Shown: positions 45,845-55,885 of the stretch, one piece after another
Numbering within the stretch: the stretch's first letter is position 1
Layout of the letters: every line of letters starts with the position of its first letter
From: Erigeron canadensis
Taxonomy: Eukaryota > Streptophyta > Magnoliopsida > Asterales > Asteraceae
Assembly: GCF_010389155.1 (NCBI RefSeq)
Contig: NC_057764.1
Location: forward strand, 13,144,001 to 13,208,000
Length of the DNA: 64,000 nucleotides
Direction: 5' to 3'
The notes under the pieces: model-generated
Database searches by the model: none
Seen by the model: only the letters and a program-made list of their open reading frames with translations
Told to the model about the DNA's origin: nothing
Made by a program: the position numbers and the translations under genes

Positions 45845-46967
45845 TTGTATAGAAAATCACTTGCAGGTCCATATTTAAGATGTCTGGAAAAAGAGGAAGC
45901 ACAAGAAGTCATGAGAGAAATACATGATGGAGAATGCGGAAATCATTCTGGAGCTAGAGCATTGCGAGCTAAGATAGTAAGGATAGGATATTACTGGTCC
46001 ACTATGGATAGAGACACAAAGGAATACGTCAAAAAGTGTGATGGATGTCAAAGGCATGGTAATCTATATCATCAACCAGCTGAACCAATGTATCCCATTG
46101 TTTTTTCATGGCCTTTCATGAAATGGGGAATGGATATAGTTGGACCAATGCCAAAGGCACCATGTGGAAGAAGATTTATGTTGGCAATGACGGATTACTT
46201 TTCAAAATGGATAGAAGCTGAAGCCTTTGTTCAAGTGGAAGAAATAAAAGTGATTTCTTTTATTAAAAGAAATATACTCACAAGATTTGGAGTACCAGCT
46301 GAAATAATTTGTGACAATGGTTCACAATTCATTGGAAGAAGGGCAACTAGATTTTGTGAAAGCTATGGTATAAAAATGATCACTTCCATTCCCGTTCACC
46401 CTCAAGCTAATGGACAAGCAGAATCAAGCAATAAGATTATTGTCAATAATCTTAAGAAAAGGCTAAAAGGCAAGAAGGGTTTATGGGCAGAAGAACTACC
46501 AATTGTATTATGGGCTGACAGGACTACTGTGAAGCATGCAACGGGACATACGCCATTTTCTTTGGTGTTTGGAACTGAAGTAGTACTCCCAGCAGAGATG
46601 ATGGTGCCAACAGCAAGATGCAGTTTGCAGACAATTCAGGATAATGATCAAGCATTATTTAAAGATCTTGACTTGGTTGATGAATTAAGAGAAGCTGCAA
46701 AAATCTGTATAGCCGCATAACAACATCAAGTAACAAAGGCATATAACAAGAACATAAGGATCAGAAGATTCAAAGTTGGAGATTTAGTATTGAGAAAAGC
46801 ATTCAAAAATACTACAAAGAAGTCTGACGGAAAGCTTGCACCAAAATGGGAAGGTCCTTACTTCATACATTCAGAAGCAGTTAAAGGATCTTATTGGCTT
46901 CAAGAGCCAGAAGGTAGAATGCTCCAAAGAGCATGGAATGCAATTCATCTTAAAGCTTATTATTAGT
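45845..46967 (+). pseudogene. Integrase of element C
   Basis: Zinc-binding HHCC (EIHDGECGNHSGARAL ... CDGCQRH). Catalytic core: Asp 46133 (MDIVGPMP), Asp 46313 (CDNGSQF) and Glu 46421 (GQAESSNK), with D,D(35)E spacing. The C-terminal part VGDLVLRKAF...LAPKWEGPYF is a gypsy integrase tail. One in-frame TAA (46718) interrupts it. The frame is the same as the RT, so these are one polyprotein. Confidence 0.92.
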
Positions 46968-46969
46968 AG

Positions 46970-47700
46970 GAAATTATTGTTTTAATGTGGTACTAACTTG
47001 AGCGTCGGAGTGGCATTAGTCAAATTGATTAATGTCTATTCTTGGTGTGCAAATTATTTTGATTTATTTGTGCAGAATAACGTTCAGGATCCTGGCTAAT
47101 GAAGATCATGAGTTGCTACCCAAGGTACAAGTCAAGACAACTCCTTATGAAGCTAGAACTCCATAGTTAGGTTTACAGTGGGTTGAACATTTCAATCCTG
47201 GGTTGAAGGGTACACCTTCCCAAACGCTGAGGTTTAAAAGTACACCTCGTTTCGCCCGGGTCGCACGGTTAAAACTCTTAATTGTGGGAAGAACCTCACA
47301 ATTAGGATGTGAACATAGGGTTGTTGACTTTTCAATCAGCATAAACAGGTTCGTGATCTCTACGATCATTCAAACGAGAATAGGGATAATATCTCTATTA
47401 GAGGAAAAAACGATTATTAGGACTAACAAACAATTTAATCAATAAATTTCCTTGTCAATGTTTTTTGTTTTGCAACAGGGAAATGAAGTTCTATAAATTA
47501 TGGTTTATTGCGAAGGTATGTGATTTTAAAGGTTTTCATATATTTGTAATTTGCAGGAAAAAACTCAAATCTTGGAAATGAGGTATGATATTTAAAGATA
47601 GAAATTATTATAATTCATTAGTGGTAAATTACAAAAGCTATATGTACATATTACAACTAGACTATGACCGTTACATTTTTCCATACTTAATCCTAAAAAA
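46970..47700. other. Pol to antisense-gene spacer of C
   Basis: No supported gene. Short frames only. On the minus strand this is the 3' flank of the antisense gene. Confidence 0.5.
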
Positions 47701-47702
47701 CC

Positions 47703-48121
47703 CTAGAAATAGGAGCCCCCATCAAGAATTTCGCCAGCAAGACTGGTGTTGACGTCAGGGAACTCTTTCTTCAAGGAAACCACCACAGGTATCAAAGAGG
47801 TGATTTTCTTCTTGGTCTTTAGCAGTTCGTCACGAGCAGTATTGATTTCGGCATAAGTTTGAAGCATCTCATCTTTGAGAGCTTGAAGATCATCGCCCCA
47901 TTTGTCAATAATCTCTATGGTGAGATCTTGTTGAAGTATGCAGAGCCATTTGGATGATAGATAGCATGAGATGATGTCTTGAAGCAGTTTGCTATGAAGC
48001 CTTGACTGTTCATTGCAGCGGGTGGAAGTTTCATCGAGATGATACAAAATAAAGGAAAAGGATAAGTAAAATAAAAGAGAAATGGAAAATGGAAAGAAGG
48101 ATAAATTTTTACCTTGTCCAT
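47703..48121 (-). CDS. Antisense mini-gene of element C, two exons, small coiled-coil protein
   Basis: Read on the minus strand. A TATA box (48241-48251) is followed by a leader and an ATG at 48121. Exon 1 is only three codons (48121-48113), then a GTAAAA donor. The acceptor AACAG (AG at 48007-48006) precedes exon 2 (48005-47703), and the 107-base intron is phase 0, keeping the frame. Exon 2 encodes about 100 residues with DDLQALKDEMLQTYAEINTARDELLKTKKK, a likely coiled coil. Antisense ORFs between pol and the 3' LTR are known in some Tat elements (gene 23 of maize Grande, from memory); homology to that is not shown. Function unknown. Confidence 0.6.
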
Positions 48122-48240
48122 CCAGATCGGCGAAGAAGATGAAGATGCCAGTTTTTGAAACTAAAGAATTTTTGGAGAAAAGTAAAACTTTGAAGATTGT
48201 ATGAGATAAGATTGATGAGGAACGGTTGAAAATAAAAGGG

Positions 48241-48251
48241 AATATATATAG
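48241..48251 (-). promoter_or_regulatory. TATA box of the antisense mini-gene
   Basis: CTATATATATT on the minus strand, about 120 bases before the ATG at 48121 and about 230 bp from the 3' LTR. Confidence 0.5.
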
Positions 48252-48465
48252 GCGGAGTAATAGGAGTCATGGTGACAAAGGGATAGGTGAAACATCTTGT
48301 CGCCGAGTAAATTAAAGGATTTTCCATGATTACGTTACTGTAGCCCTATAACGCGCCTTTTAGATAATTAATGGGAATAAATCGTTTGGATTCTAGTAAC
48401 AATAATAAATAAGATATATCTAAGTTAAGAAATTTATATTTACTTAGGAACAAAGTTAAATATAA

Positions 48466-48478
48466 ATTTGGGGACAAT
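48466..48478 (+). other. Polypurine-like tract of element C
   Basis: ATTTGGGGACAAT directly before the 3' LTR. It is a weak tract, less pure than those of A, B and H. Confidence 0.5.
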
Positions 48479-49333
48479 TGTTTAGGGTCAGATTTTCTAT
48501 AACTATGATCCTGAACAATTATATCACTAACATAATTTTCTATTGTACAAGATAATATCTTCATGTTTTGCAGGATCCTGGATTCTACAATTTAAATGCA
48601 GGATATTCAGGAAATGGCTAGCGGTCAAAAATGTATCAACACTTATGCAACGGACTTCACAAGAGAGTCAATATGCAATCCCTTGAATATCGGAACAGAA
48701 TGGAAGAATAAATGTGTCACAGAAGACTCAACGTCTATTTTCCACTTCACCGTTGGTTAAACAAGACGCGAAAGATCCCGAATATTTCGGATAGTTAGGT
48801 AGCTTTTTACATTATAAATATCGAGTGATTGATCAAAGTCTAGGCACTTAGCATTCAGTACTCACACTTGTATTCACACACACTTACTCACTTCTTTATT
48901 TTCATAACTTCGATCAAATCACTTACTCATCCATTGTATTGTAATCAACGAAAATAATAAAAGAACATAGGAAGGGTCGATTGCATCCTCCTGGGGTTTT
49001 TTTTACCTAAGATTACTTAACTAGATCAAGGGTTTTTCCTCGTCAACAAAATATTGGTGTCTTTACTTTTATTTGCAATTTCATTAAGCTTTTACGTTAT
49101 TTTATTCTATTTTACATTATCCAACTGTTTTCTTATTTGCTCAAAGTATTTCGATCTCAAAGATCTTGTCAAACTTGTTTTTAGTACAAAATCTTAGTTT
49201 ATTTATTTTTGATAAGAAAACTTTCCTTTTTATTTGAAGATCCTTAAACACCAAACCCCACTTACAAATTTTCGGTTGATTATTAATCCAAAATCCTTTC
49301 TGAAATTATCTTTGGTAATTTTTGACCGAAACA
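48479..49333 (+). repeat. 3' LTR of element C
   Basis: Partner of 40752-41608, TATAAATA at 48813-48820. Followed by CTGCT, the near-duplicate of TTGCT at 40747-40751. Confidence 0.95.
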
Positions 49334-49338
49334 CTGCT

Positions 49339-51335
49339 ATGACTGCAAATATTCAGGGGGAGTCGCCAATACAGACAGAGTCAGAGATTGCTGGTATAGT
49401 CGGTGCTAGTACTTCTGGGACTCAAGATAAAGGTAAAGTTGTGATGGCTGCTCCAGATGCAGATCCTGATGATCCAGAGGATGATGATGAGGAAGATTCC
49501 AATTCAGGTAACTCCGATTCTAATTCTGATAGAATAGAAGCGAGAATCGAGAAAAGTTAGTGAATGATCCTCATAATCATATAGAAAAAGAAAATCTTAG
49601 CAAAGAAAAATCTACTCAGGATAGTGAGTCAACTAAGACCGATTCTACTACCAATGCCTCTACAGAGTCAGATTTGCACCCATTAAATGTGCATAGACTA
49701 GAAAAGAGATTAGGTTATGATCCACAGGCTCATTGAGAGCTAGAGCAGAGATTATGGATTATGATGATTATTATGATCCAGGATCACTTAGGGATCAAAT
49801 GAAAGAACGGTTAGGTTAACTCATACATCGTCAAAGTCAGAGTTAGATTCGGATTCAGATTCGGATTATGAACCTTAGTGCTAATCATTTTTGTAATAAT
49901 TATAAGATAAATATGAATGTAATTGTTACATTATATTTATGATATAATATTATTGTTGTAAAATAGATAAAGATTATAAGATAAATATGAATGTAATTGT
50001 TACATTATATTTATGACATAGTATTATTTATTTTAATTTCCTTTATGTATTTATACTATTTTATTATGTCTTGACTTATGTATTTATGTTCTTTATCTTT
50101 ATATATGTGAATTGTTTGAATTGCAGATAAGCTTCAAAAAATAGGTACATTGGACGATCTTGATGCTGAAGATGACTTAGACAATGTCGATGGTGAAGAT
50201 ATGGAAGAATGAGAGTTCATTACTTCAGAAGCTGATAGATAAAGGTTGCTTGATATACCTTATGACTTTGATCGCGTCTTTAATGAAGATGAAGTCATTC
50301 AAGTTGAACCAATAGCTGAAGTAGAAGATCTCAATCTTAATCAAATCAGACATAGTCCATATAAACCTAGGAACACAGCAAATTTGAGGTTTGCTGTATC
50401 TGCAAACATAATTCATGAAGAACATAACAATATTTTTGAGTTATACTGGAATATTGATGCTACACGAGAGATTGATCTTAGAAGATTCAATATACATCCG
50501 GTGCAGCAAGACCCTGAGTTTATAATTGATAGAAGGGTTCCAGTGGTTGTAACTCGTGCTGATTTTCATGTGGGTGGAAATTTGAAACCATCAATGTTTT
50601 AAAATTTTATCTCAGACAAGGATGCACCCAAGTACTTCTCAGTGATACAAAGTTGGTTCTACGATCACAGAATCAAGTTATTTGTTATCAAGAGAACAGA
50701 AGGATGCCAGTACATGTCGATAAGTCAAAGACACTTCCACTCTCTCAGTGATTCTGATATGATAGATTTGGGAAGACGATGGTTTGTTAATCTTCAGAGC
50801 AATGGACTTGCAGATTTCTACTGGAATAGATTCAGAGATGAAAGAATTTGGAATTTCAGTGTTAGAGGTCTGAAGCCTGAAGAGAGGTTGATTAAACCAA
50901 CACCGTTGAGGAAGATTAAGAATCAAGATGGCACTTTTCGTTTTGAACAACGAAGGATTAAATGTGTTAAGAAGGTTCCCGCTATCAGATGGGATCAAGT
51001 TATGCTGACAACGATGACATTTTGGCAGATAGATATCAAGTCAGGCGAAGCACAGATGTTTGTTGATGATTCACAGAAATAGATGTTGCTATGCATGTAT
51101 GATCCAATGCAGGTTGTCAACTTGTCAAGAGGTGATCAGAGAAGACTTTTGAATACACCTTGTTCAGCAGTGGAATTTTGGAGAGTTGAAGAAAGGCGCT
51201 ATCTCAATATTCTCGCTCATTGTTTACGAGAGAGAATTCATGCGAATAGCACAAGACTTTTGTTTAATGGATGACTTTGAAGTTCAAGTAAAAGAAGCTT
51301 TAAAGAAATCTAGTTGCAACTGTCAAGGGGGAGTC
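49339..51335 (+). pseudogene. Env-like gene of H, part 3 (after insertion of C)
   Basis: From 49339 the frame continues part 2 when C is discounted (MTANIQGESP..., highly acidic PDDPEDDDEEDSNSG). Stops follow near 49558. Later pieces: 50246-50602 (acidic then RFNIHPVQQDPEFI), 50642-51082 (SWFYDHRIKLFVIKR, WRFVNLQ-like helical part, basic KKVPAIRWDQVM) and 51083-51274 (VEFWRVEERRYLNILAHCLRERIHA). It ends at the PPT. The arrangement matches 29183-27525 in B. Several stops; 49870-50105 is an AT-rich insertion-like stretch with a 60-bp direct repeat (AAGATAAATATGAATGTAATTG). Confidence 0.68.
51324..51335 (+). other. Polypurine tract of H
   Basis: CAAGGGGGAGTC directly before TGTAGATG. This fixes the start of the 3' LTR at 51336 rather than at the later point where similarity to the truncated 5' LTR begins. 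Confidence 0.75.
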
Positions 51336-52009
51336 TGTAGATGCAGATTCATTGTGACAATCGCAACATAGATTTGATTATCGTTTATGTTTTAGGAACT
51401 ATGATTGTAATCATTTAAATAAGAACTTGTGTTGATATTTAATGATTACGTTTGAACTTCAAAATTATATTTGTTTATGTTTTGTTTTGTGTTTGTGTGT
51501 TATATATTGTTTTGCAGGTACAAGAACATAGAACCAATGTTTATAAGTGTCGTAGAATACTTAAATGATGGTTGGATGTTATGTACAGGTCAAACGAAGT
51601 TAAACAAGGCACCAAAGGGCCGAACCTCATGTTGACGTCATCAGCATGTAGGACTGGCCTCGTGCTGACATCAGCATGAGGCAGATTGGTTGGTTGTTGA
51701 ATCGGGCCTAATTCATCAATTAAGGCCTAAGCCCACACGAACCAAAACCCTATTAGTATAAATACAAACCTAAATCACGAAATTAGGTAACGTTTGTTAA
51801 TCAAGTATTCACAATTTACGAATTCGGTTGACTTGTTGCTCGTGTGACCTCATACATGAACCACAAGCTTCGTGCATCACCTTAGGTTGGTTAATTACTC
51901 ATTAATCAGCAAAAGGCAATAGCAATCTAGTTATCTGAAGAGGATTCCGCACTCTTGACATAACGAATCACGTCTTATTACGATCCACGCAATAATAGGG
52001 TACCTTACA
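51336..52009 (+). repeat. 3' LTR of element H (full length)
   Basis: TGTAGATGC...CCTTACA with matching TGTA/TACA ends, 674 bp. U3 holds TGACGTCA (51633-51640) and the inverted repeat CTCGTGCTGACATCAGCATGAG (about 51659-51681); TATAAATA at 51757-51764. The last 315 bp match the 5' LTR. Confidence 0.85.
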
Positions 52010-52051
52010 CACACTATATAAGTAATCATAATATTACGTATATTTTTGCAG

Positions 52052-52501
52052 GGTCACACCCATCATATATACCCAGATGAATTTAACACAATACTCGACA
52101 AAACGTATGTCCTCAAAGTTGAAGTTACCAAATTTAACATGGACAAAATTATAAAATCTACACAGTCTTCAATCTTTCCAATGACCCCGATGTCATAAAT
52201 CTGTCTTGGATTAGCCAGGAACCAAACAGGTACTATCTATATTCTGAAATTACTTAGGAAACCTACTACTAATTGTATGACCTTAAGTTTATCAACTAAT
52301 TATTTTTTTTGGAATTTATTTAAACAGAATGTTATAAACTTGGATGACGATAGTGATGAGGATGAAAAACCCCAAACAAATGCCTCGGGATATGGCACAA
52401 AAAACATAGAAACCAACGTAGAGCATGAAGATGGACAGTTGAAGAACATAAAGATTGAGAAAGATGACTCTGCAGCTAAAACCAAAAAAGAGAGGAAATG
52501 A
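52052..52501 (+). pseudogene. RPA1-like C-terminal exons (Helitron-associated type)
   Basis: Acceptor TATTTTTGCAG, then an exon (52052-52229) encoding YPDEFNTILDKTYVLKVEVTKFNMD and, one frame over, YTVFNLSNDPDVINLSWI. This is the pattern of the RPA70 C-terminal OB fold in plant RPA-like genes. Donor GTACTA and acceptor TTTAAACAG lead to a last exon (52328-52501), acidic and Lys-rich, ending TGA. A frameshift near 52150 breaks it. The zinc-finger exons are missing, lost left of the insertion of H. It may be the distal end of the same gene family as 6359-7645. Confidence 0.6.
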
Positions 52502-52640
52502 CAAGCCGGATAATGCTGATGGGAAATTGAAGATCCAAAAAATTGAGTAACCTTGATGACCACATAGTTGCTCTTTCAGTTTTTTTTTTAGGTTGGGTTG
52601 CAATCTTTCAATAATGTTGCTTCCGTTATTTTTTACTTGG

Positions 52641-52760
52641 TATTAGTCGTGTCATGGTTCACAAACTATGATGTGTCTTTCATTAGGTTTTACTTATTAT
52701 TAGCCGTGTCTTGATTCACAGACTTTAATGTGTCTTCCATTAGTTTTTACTTATTATAAT
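52641..52760 (+). repeat. Short tandem duplication downstream of the RPA-like gene
   Basis: Two to three copies of TATTAG.CGTGTC.TG.TTCACA.ACT, then ATGTGTCTTTCATTAGGTTTTACTTA, about 58 bp apart. Confidence 0.75.
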
Positions 52761-52769
52761 TAGTGCTGT

Positions 52770-54240
52770 CATGTTTTAGAAAATTGTCCCCTATGAAAAA
52801 TGCTACTTTGATTAATAAATTCCCAGGTGCATATTAATTTATTTTTAGGTTTAACTTGGTTGGAACCACCTGATGTATTGTACTGTTGTCTTGCCCATGT
52901 TGCCATCCTACCCAAGTTCGTATTTTTGACCCAACCAACACCTGCAAGAATAGAAAAGCTTCTACATGCATTGAAAATTTTGTAACTTCATTTGACCAAT
53001 ATGTTTACATTATGTTCAATTATCCCAACTTTTTTTTTTTTCATTTCAAAATTATATTGGTATGTATTTCTTAAACACTCATGGTGGTTTTCCATATCTA
53101 CTTTTGTATTAAGTTAAGGGAAGAGACTGAATTTCTGTGTAAAATATGAACTTTATTAAAAGTTATGTCAGTTTTTCGTGACCACCAATTTAGCCTTAGC
53201 CGTGTCATGATTATATACAGAAATATCAAGAAACTGATAATGAAGAAAAAATAACCGACAACTTACATGGCTGGGTCTTCAGCAAACGCCCCACCCGCAA
53301 CATCAAAATACTTATGATACAATGAGAGAAGGGTGCCAACAGATTATGACACTGCAACATTTGACCCAACTATGTAGCTACAGACTGTATATGAAGACAT
53401 AACAAAACAACCTCACATATGTCGGCCATTTACCCACCCTCACTGACCTGGTTATCTATTCACCCATAATTTTGACACTTTAAGCAACGTCATCTGCTCA
53501 CAAATTTTTACACGAGGTGGAATGATGCTATGCTATTGGATATGCTCTTTTTAATCCTCTGCCACCACATATAAAAACAACCGACAGTAAACTGCTTTTT
53601 AAAATGGTTTCTGACCCTATCTACCCTGCCCATGTTGTCTCTTTATGTAACACCCATCATTTAAAAACATGGATTTCCAAAAACTTTTGCCTAACGGCAT
53701 CAAAAGAAAGCAGAAGTAAACTTTAAAAGTCAAACCAGCAAAATAAGTTAGGTTTATTCATTAAATGGTGTTACTAACCATATCATCAAAATAAGTTCAA
53801 ATGGAAACCCATCGGTTGCCCAATATTAAACACCCGACCACATTATCAATGCAAGTCATTATTATCTAAACATAAAGCAAATGTCTAAAGCGAGCAGCCA
53901 CTATGGGTAAACTATAGCCAGCTTCAAGATCATCTACCCATGCCTCACATCTTCTCACATCAACCTGCTCACTAATGTTGGACCTGAGGGAACAACTATA
54001 AGTCTCACTCAAAAGATGGTACTAACTGAAGACACCTCTATGTCAATGGTGAGATTTCTTTGCAATATAAACACTGAACTGGAGACGACCAGTTACAGTG
54101 AATATATACCAAGTCCTTAGTTAGATTACTTAGCAAGTGACAATAAGGAAATGACAATGCAATAAGTAAATACAACAAAGTAAAAATGATGAGATCAAGT
54201 TGTAGTTTTCAAATGTATTTTATTTATTGATGCTAAATAA
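52770..54240. other. Non-coding stretch, no gene supported
   Basis: Unique-looking sequence with no credible coding region. A further weak copy of the AGCCGTGTCATGATT word lies near 53197. Confidence 0.45.
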
Positions 54241-54250
54241 AATACAAGGT

Positions 54251-54620
54251 TGTTGCGGAATCAAGATAATACATAAATGTAAATATCCTAACAACCTATG
54301 GAATACAAATGATCTATACTTGGAAATTCTCTTACACAATCGAAATACTTAAAGTTGTAAAGTGTTCCCTTTTACGATTGAGAGAATATTGCACCAAGAA
54401 TATGGCAAAAGTCTGAATATGCAAAGTTGTATTCTTGTTGTGCAAAGACCTCTATTTATAGATAAAGTTGGCATTGGGATTCCAACTTTGTTGTATAGAT
54501 ATGGTTGACAGCATTCAAGGAAACTAGGTGAGTTCCTTTGAAATGCTTGATAAGGTAAGTCAAGATGTTACTTTATCCAACCTGCTTTATGCACTTTTGT
54601 ACTTTAATAATAATAAATGA
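54251..54620 (-). repeat. Probable minus-strand LTR fragment
   Basis: On the minus strand a TATAAATA box (54453-54460) is preceded by about 150 bp of U3-like sequence. It is followed by a leader-like stretch ending ATTCCGCAACA at 54251, a plausible LTR end. Neither PBS nor PPT is adjacent, so it would be a solo or truncated LTR. AATAAA words lie just beyond. Boundaries uncertain. Confidence 0.35.
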
Positions 54621-54639
54621 TATGTGTAAATGTGATTTT

Positions 54640-55640
54640 AGTACCGATCGGCTTCTGTACTATATATATTTTTTCTATATCTATATATATCCTACTATAT
54701 ATGCATCTATCTATCTCTTTCACTATCCATATTCTATATCTATCTATCTATCTCAAGAAATTCCACTCCTAAAACAGTTCTATCTATCATCACCATCTCC
54801 GTCAAAATCGGCTGGAAAAAATTGTGGCCAGAAAATACGATCGCAAGTGGTGGTATGTATATCACATTGCGGCATCCTTCCCGGGATAAAAGATTCAATG
54901 GGTTTCATTTCCCCCACACAAGTATGTTTCGACATCACTTGTCGGAAAATTCGCCAGAAAAGATGGTGAATATGGTGGGTTTTGTGTATGTATGTATATA
55001 TAATAAAATAAATATATGATTTGATTTGTGTACCTCGATTCTCACACATCAAGCATCCAACGTCTCTTTTGATCGACTATATTTGGCTGATTTGTTTTGC
55101 CGATGCTCTTGCCGATTTTTGCCACAAAGTACGGGGTAGGGGAGTCGACTTGCCGATTGGAGCCAATTGTTTTTACCGACTACACTCATTGCCCCTTATA
55201 CGTATATATATGGGAACAATGATAGAGAAGCCTAAAATAAAAGGCCTAAAAGTTGGCCTAAGCATGAGTGACTGAGATCTGTCAAAAACATTTAAATGCA
55301 ATTTTGTTTTATCATAATTCCTATTATACCCCTCATAGAAATATTATCTCTTATAAAAACTTTACTTCCAAGATCAATTAAGATTGTAGATCCGCTTTCA
55401 TTGTTTACTCCTTTTCAATCCGCTTAATTATTACTTGATCAATCTTCCACCGCCATTGAATCGACTTATTTCGTTGGAGACATTTTTCGGTCAAGTTTAT
55501 TTGTTGCGTTTGTAATTGATAAGACTAACAATTGAGATTGCAACCATCATATATAACATGCAAAGAATTGGGTACAATTGCCTATTATTAATTCTTCAGG
55601 CCTTCTGCTTCATATCCTTTATAAAAAATTTTATTGCATA
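54640..55640. other. Non-coding stretch, no gene supported
   Basis: Contains TATC/TCTA microsatellite sequence (54657-54760). Open frames on both strands at 54565-55052 overlap each other and show no family motifs. Confidence 0.4.
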
Positions 55641-55649
55641 TATGATGAA

Positions 55650-55885
55650 GAATTGTTAGAATTATAAAATGGTGTTAAATTATAAATTAGTTATTGTGGA
55701 AGGGGTTTTAGTATAAATAGGATGATTTGTATATAAACCCCTAACCATATCATTTGTAAAAGCCTTAAGTCATAATTCCATTCATCCTTCTCTCTAAGAT
55801 TACTCTCTCTCTCTAACTTCATCTTCCACCTCTCATCACCTTCACACACTCAAACACACACATAACCCTAATTCCACCATTAAAC
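55650..55885 (+). promoter_or_regulatory. Promoter-like or LTR-like fragment
   Basis: TGTTAGAATTATAAAATGG, then TATAAATAGGATG and TATATAAACCCC, followed by a CT-rich leader (CTTCTCTCTAAGATTACTCTCTCTC). It looks like U3-R of a copia LTR or a plant gene promoter, cut at 55885 by the chromovirus-type LTR. No partner seen. Confidence 0.3.

Larger units (their letters stand above)
40752..49333 (+). mobile_element. Element C: Ty3/gypsy Tat-lineage retrotransposon
   Basis: LTRs of 857 and 855 bp (40752-41608, 48479-49333) with TG...CA ends. Internal order: PBS, gag (deleted), protease, RT, two RNase H domains, integrase, an antisense gene, PPT. Integrase after RT defines gypsy; the second, archaeal-type RNase H and the LNKACPKDPFPLP motif place it in the Tat group. 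Flanks are TTGCT and CTGCT, a duplication with one change. It is inserted in the env-like gene of H in the same orientation. Confidence 0.92.
17170..52009 (+). mobile_element. Element H: Sirevirus (Ty1/copia) with env-like gene, hosting elements B and C
   Basis: The 5' LTR remnant (17170-17485) and the 3' LTR (51336-52009) match over 315 bp. Between them, in order, lie an initiator-Met-tRNA PBS, gag, protease remnant, integrase, reverse transcriptase, RNase H, a long spacer, an env-like gene in three pieces, and a polypurine tract. Integrase before RT defines copia; the large env-like gene after pol is Sirevirus-like. Subtracting B, C and their target duplications leaves about 14.1 kb. Many stops and frameshifts make it non-functional. 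No flanking duplication exists because the left LTR is truncated. Confidence 0.88.

Noticed and set aside
47145..47445. Short ORFs on both strands between pol and the antisense gene of C
   Set aside because: They mirror each other, have no promoter and no motif, unlike the 47703-48121 gene.
51695..51700. TGTTGAAT as the start of the H LTR
   Set aside because: It is only where similarity to the 5' copy begins; the PPT at 51324-51335 and TGTA...TACA symmetry place the true start at 51336, and no target duplication supports the TGTT start.
54565..55052. Overlapping open frames on both strands
   Set aside because: Both strands open over the same stretch with microsatellite start; no family signature, no splice context.
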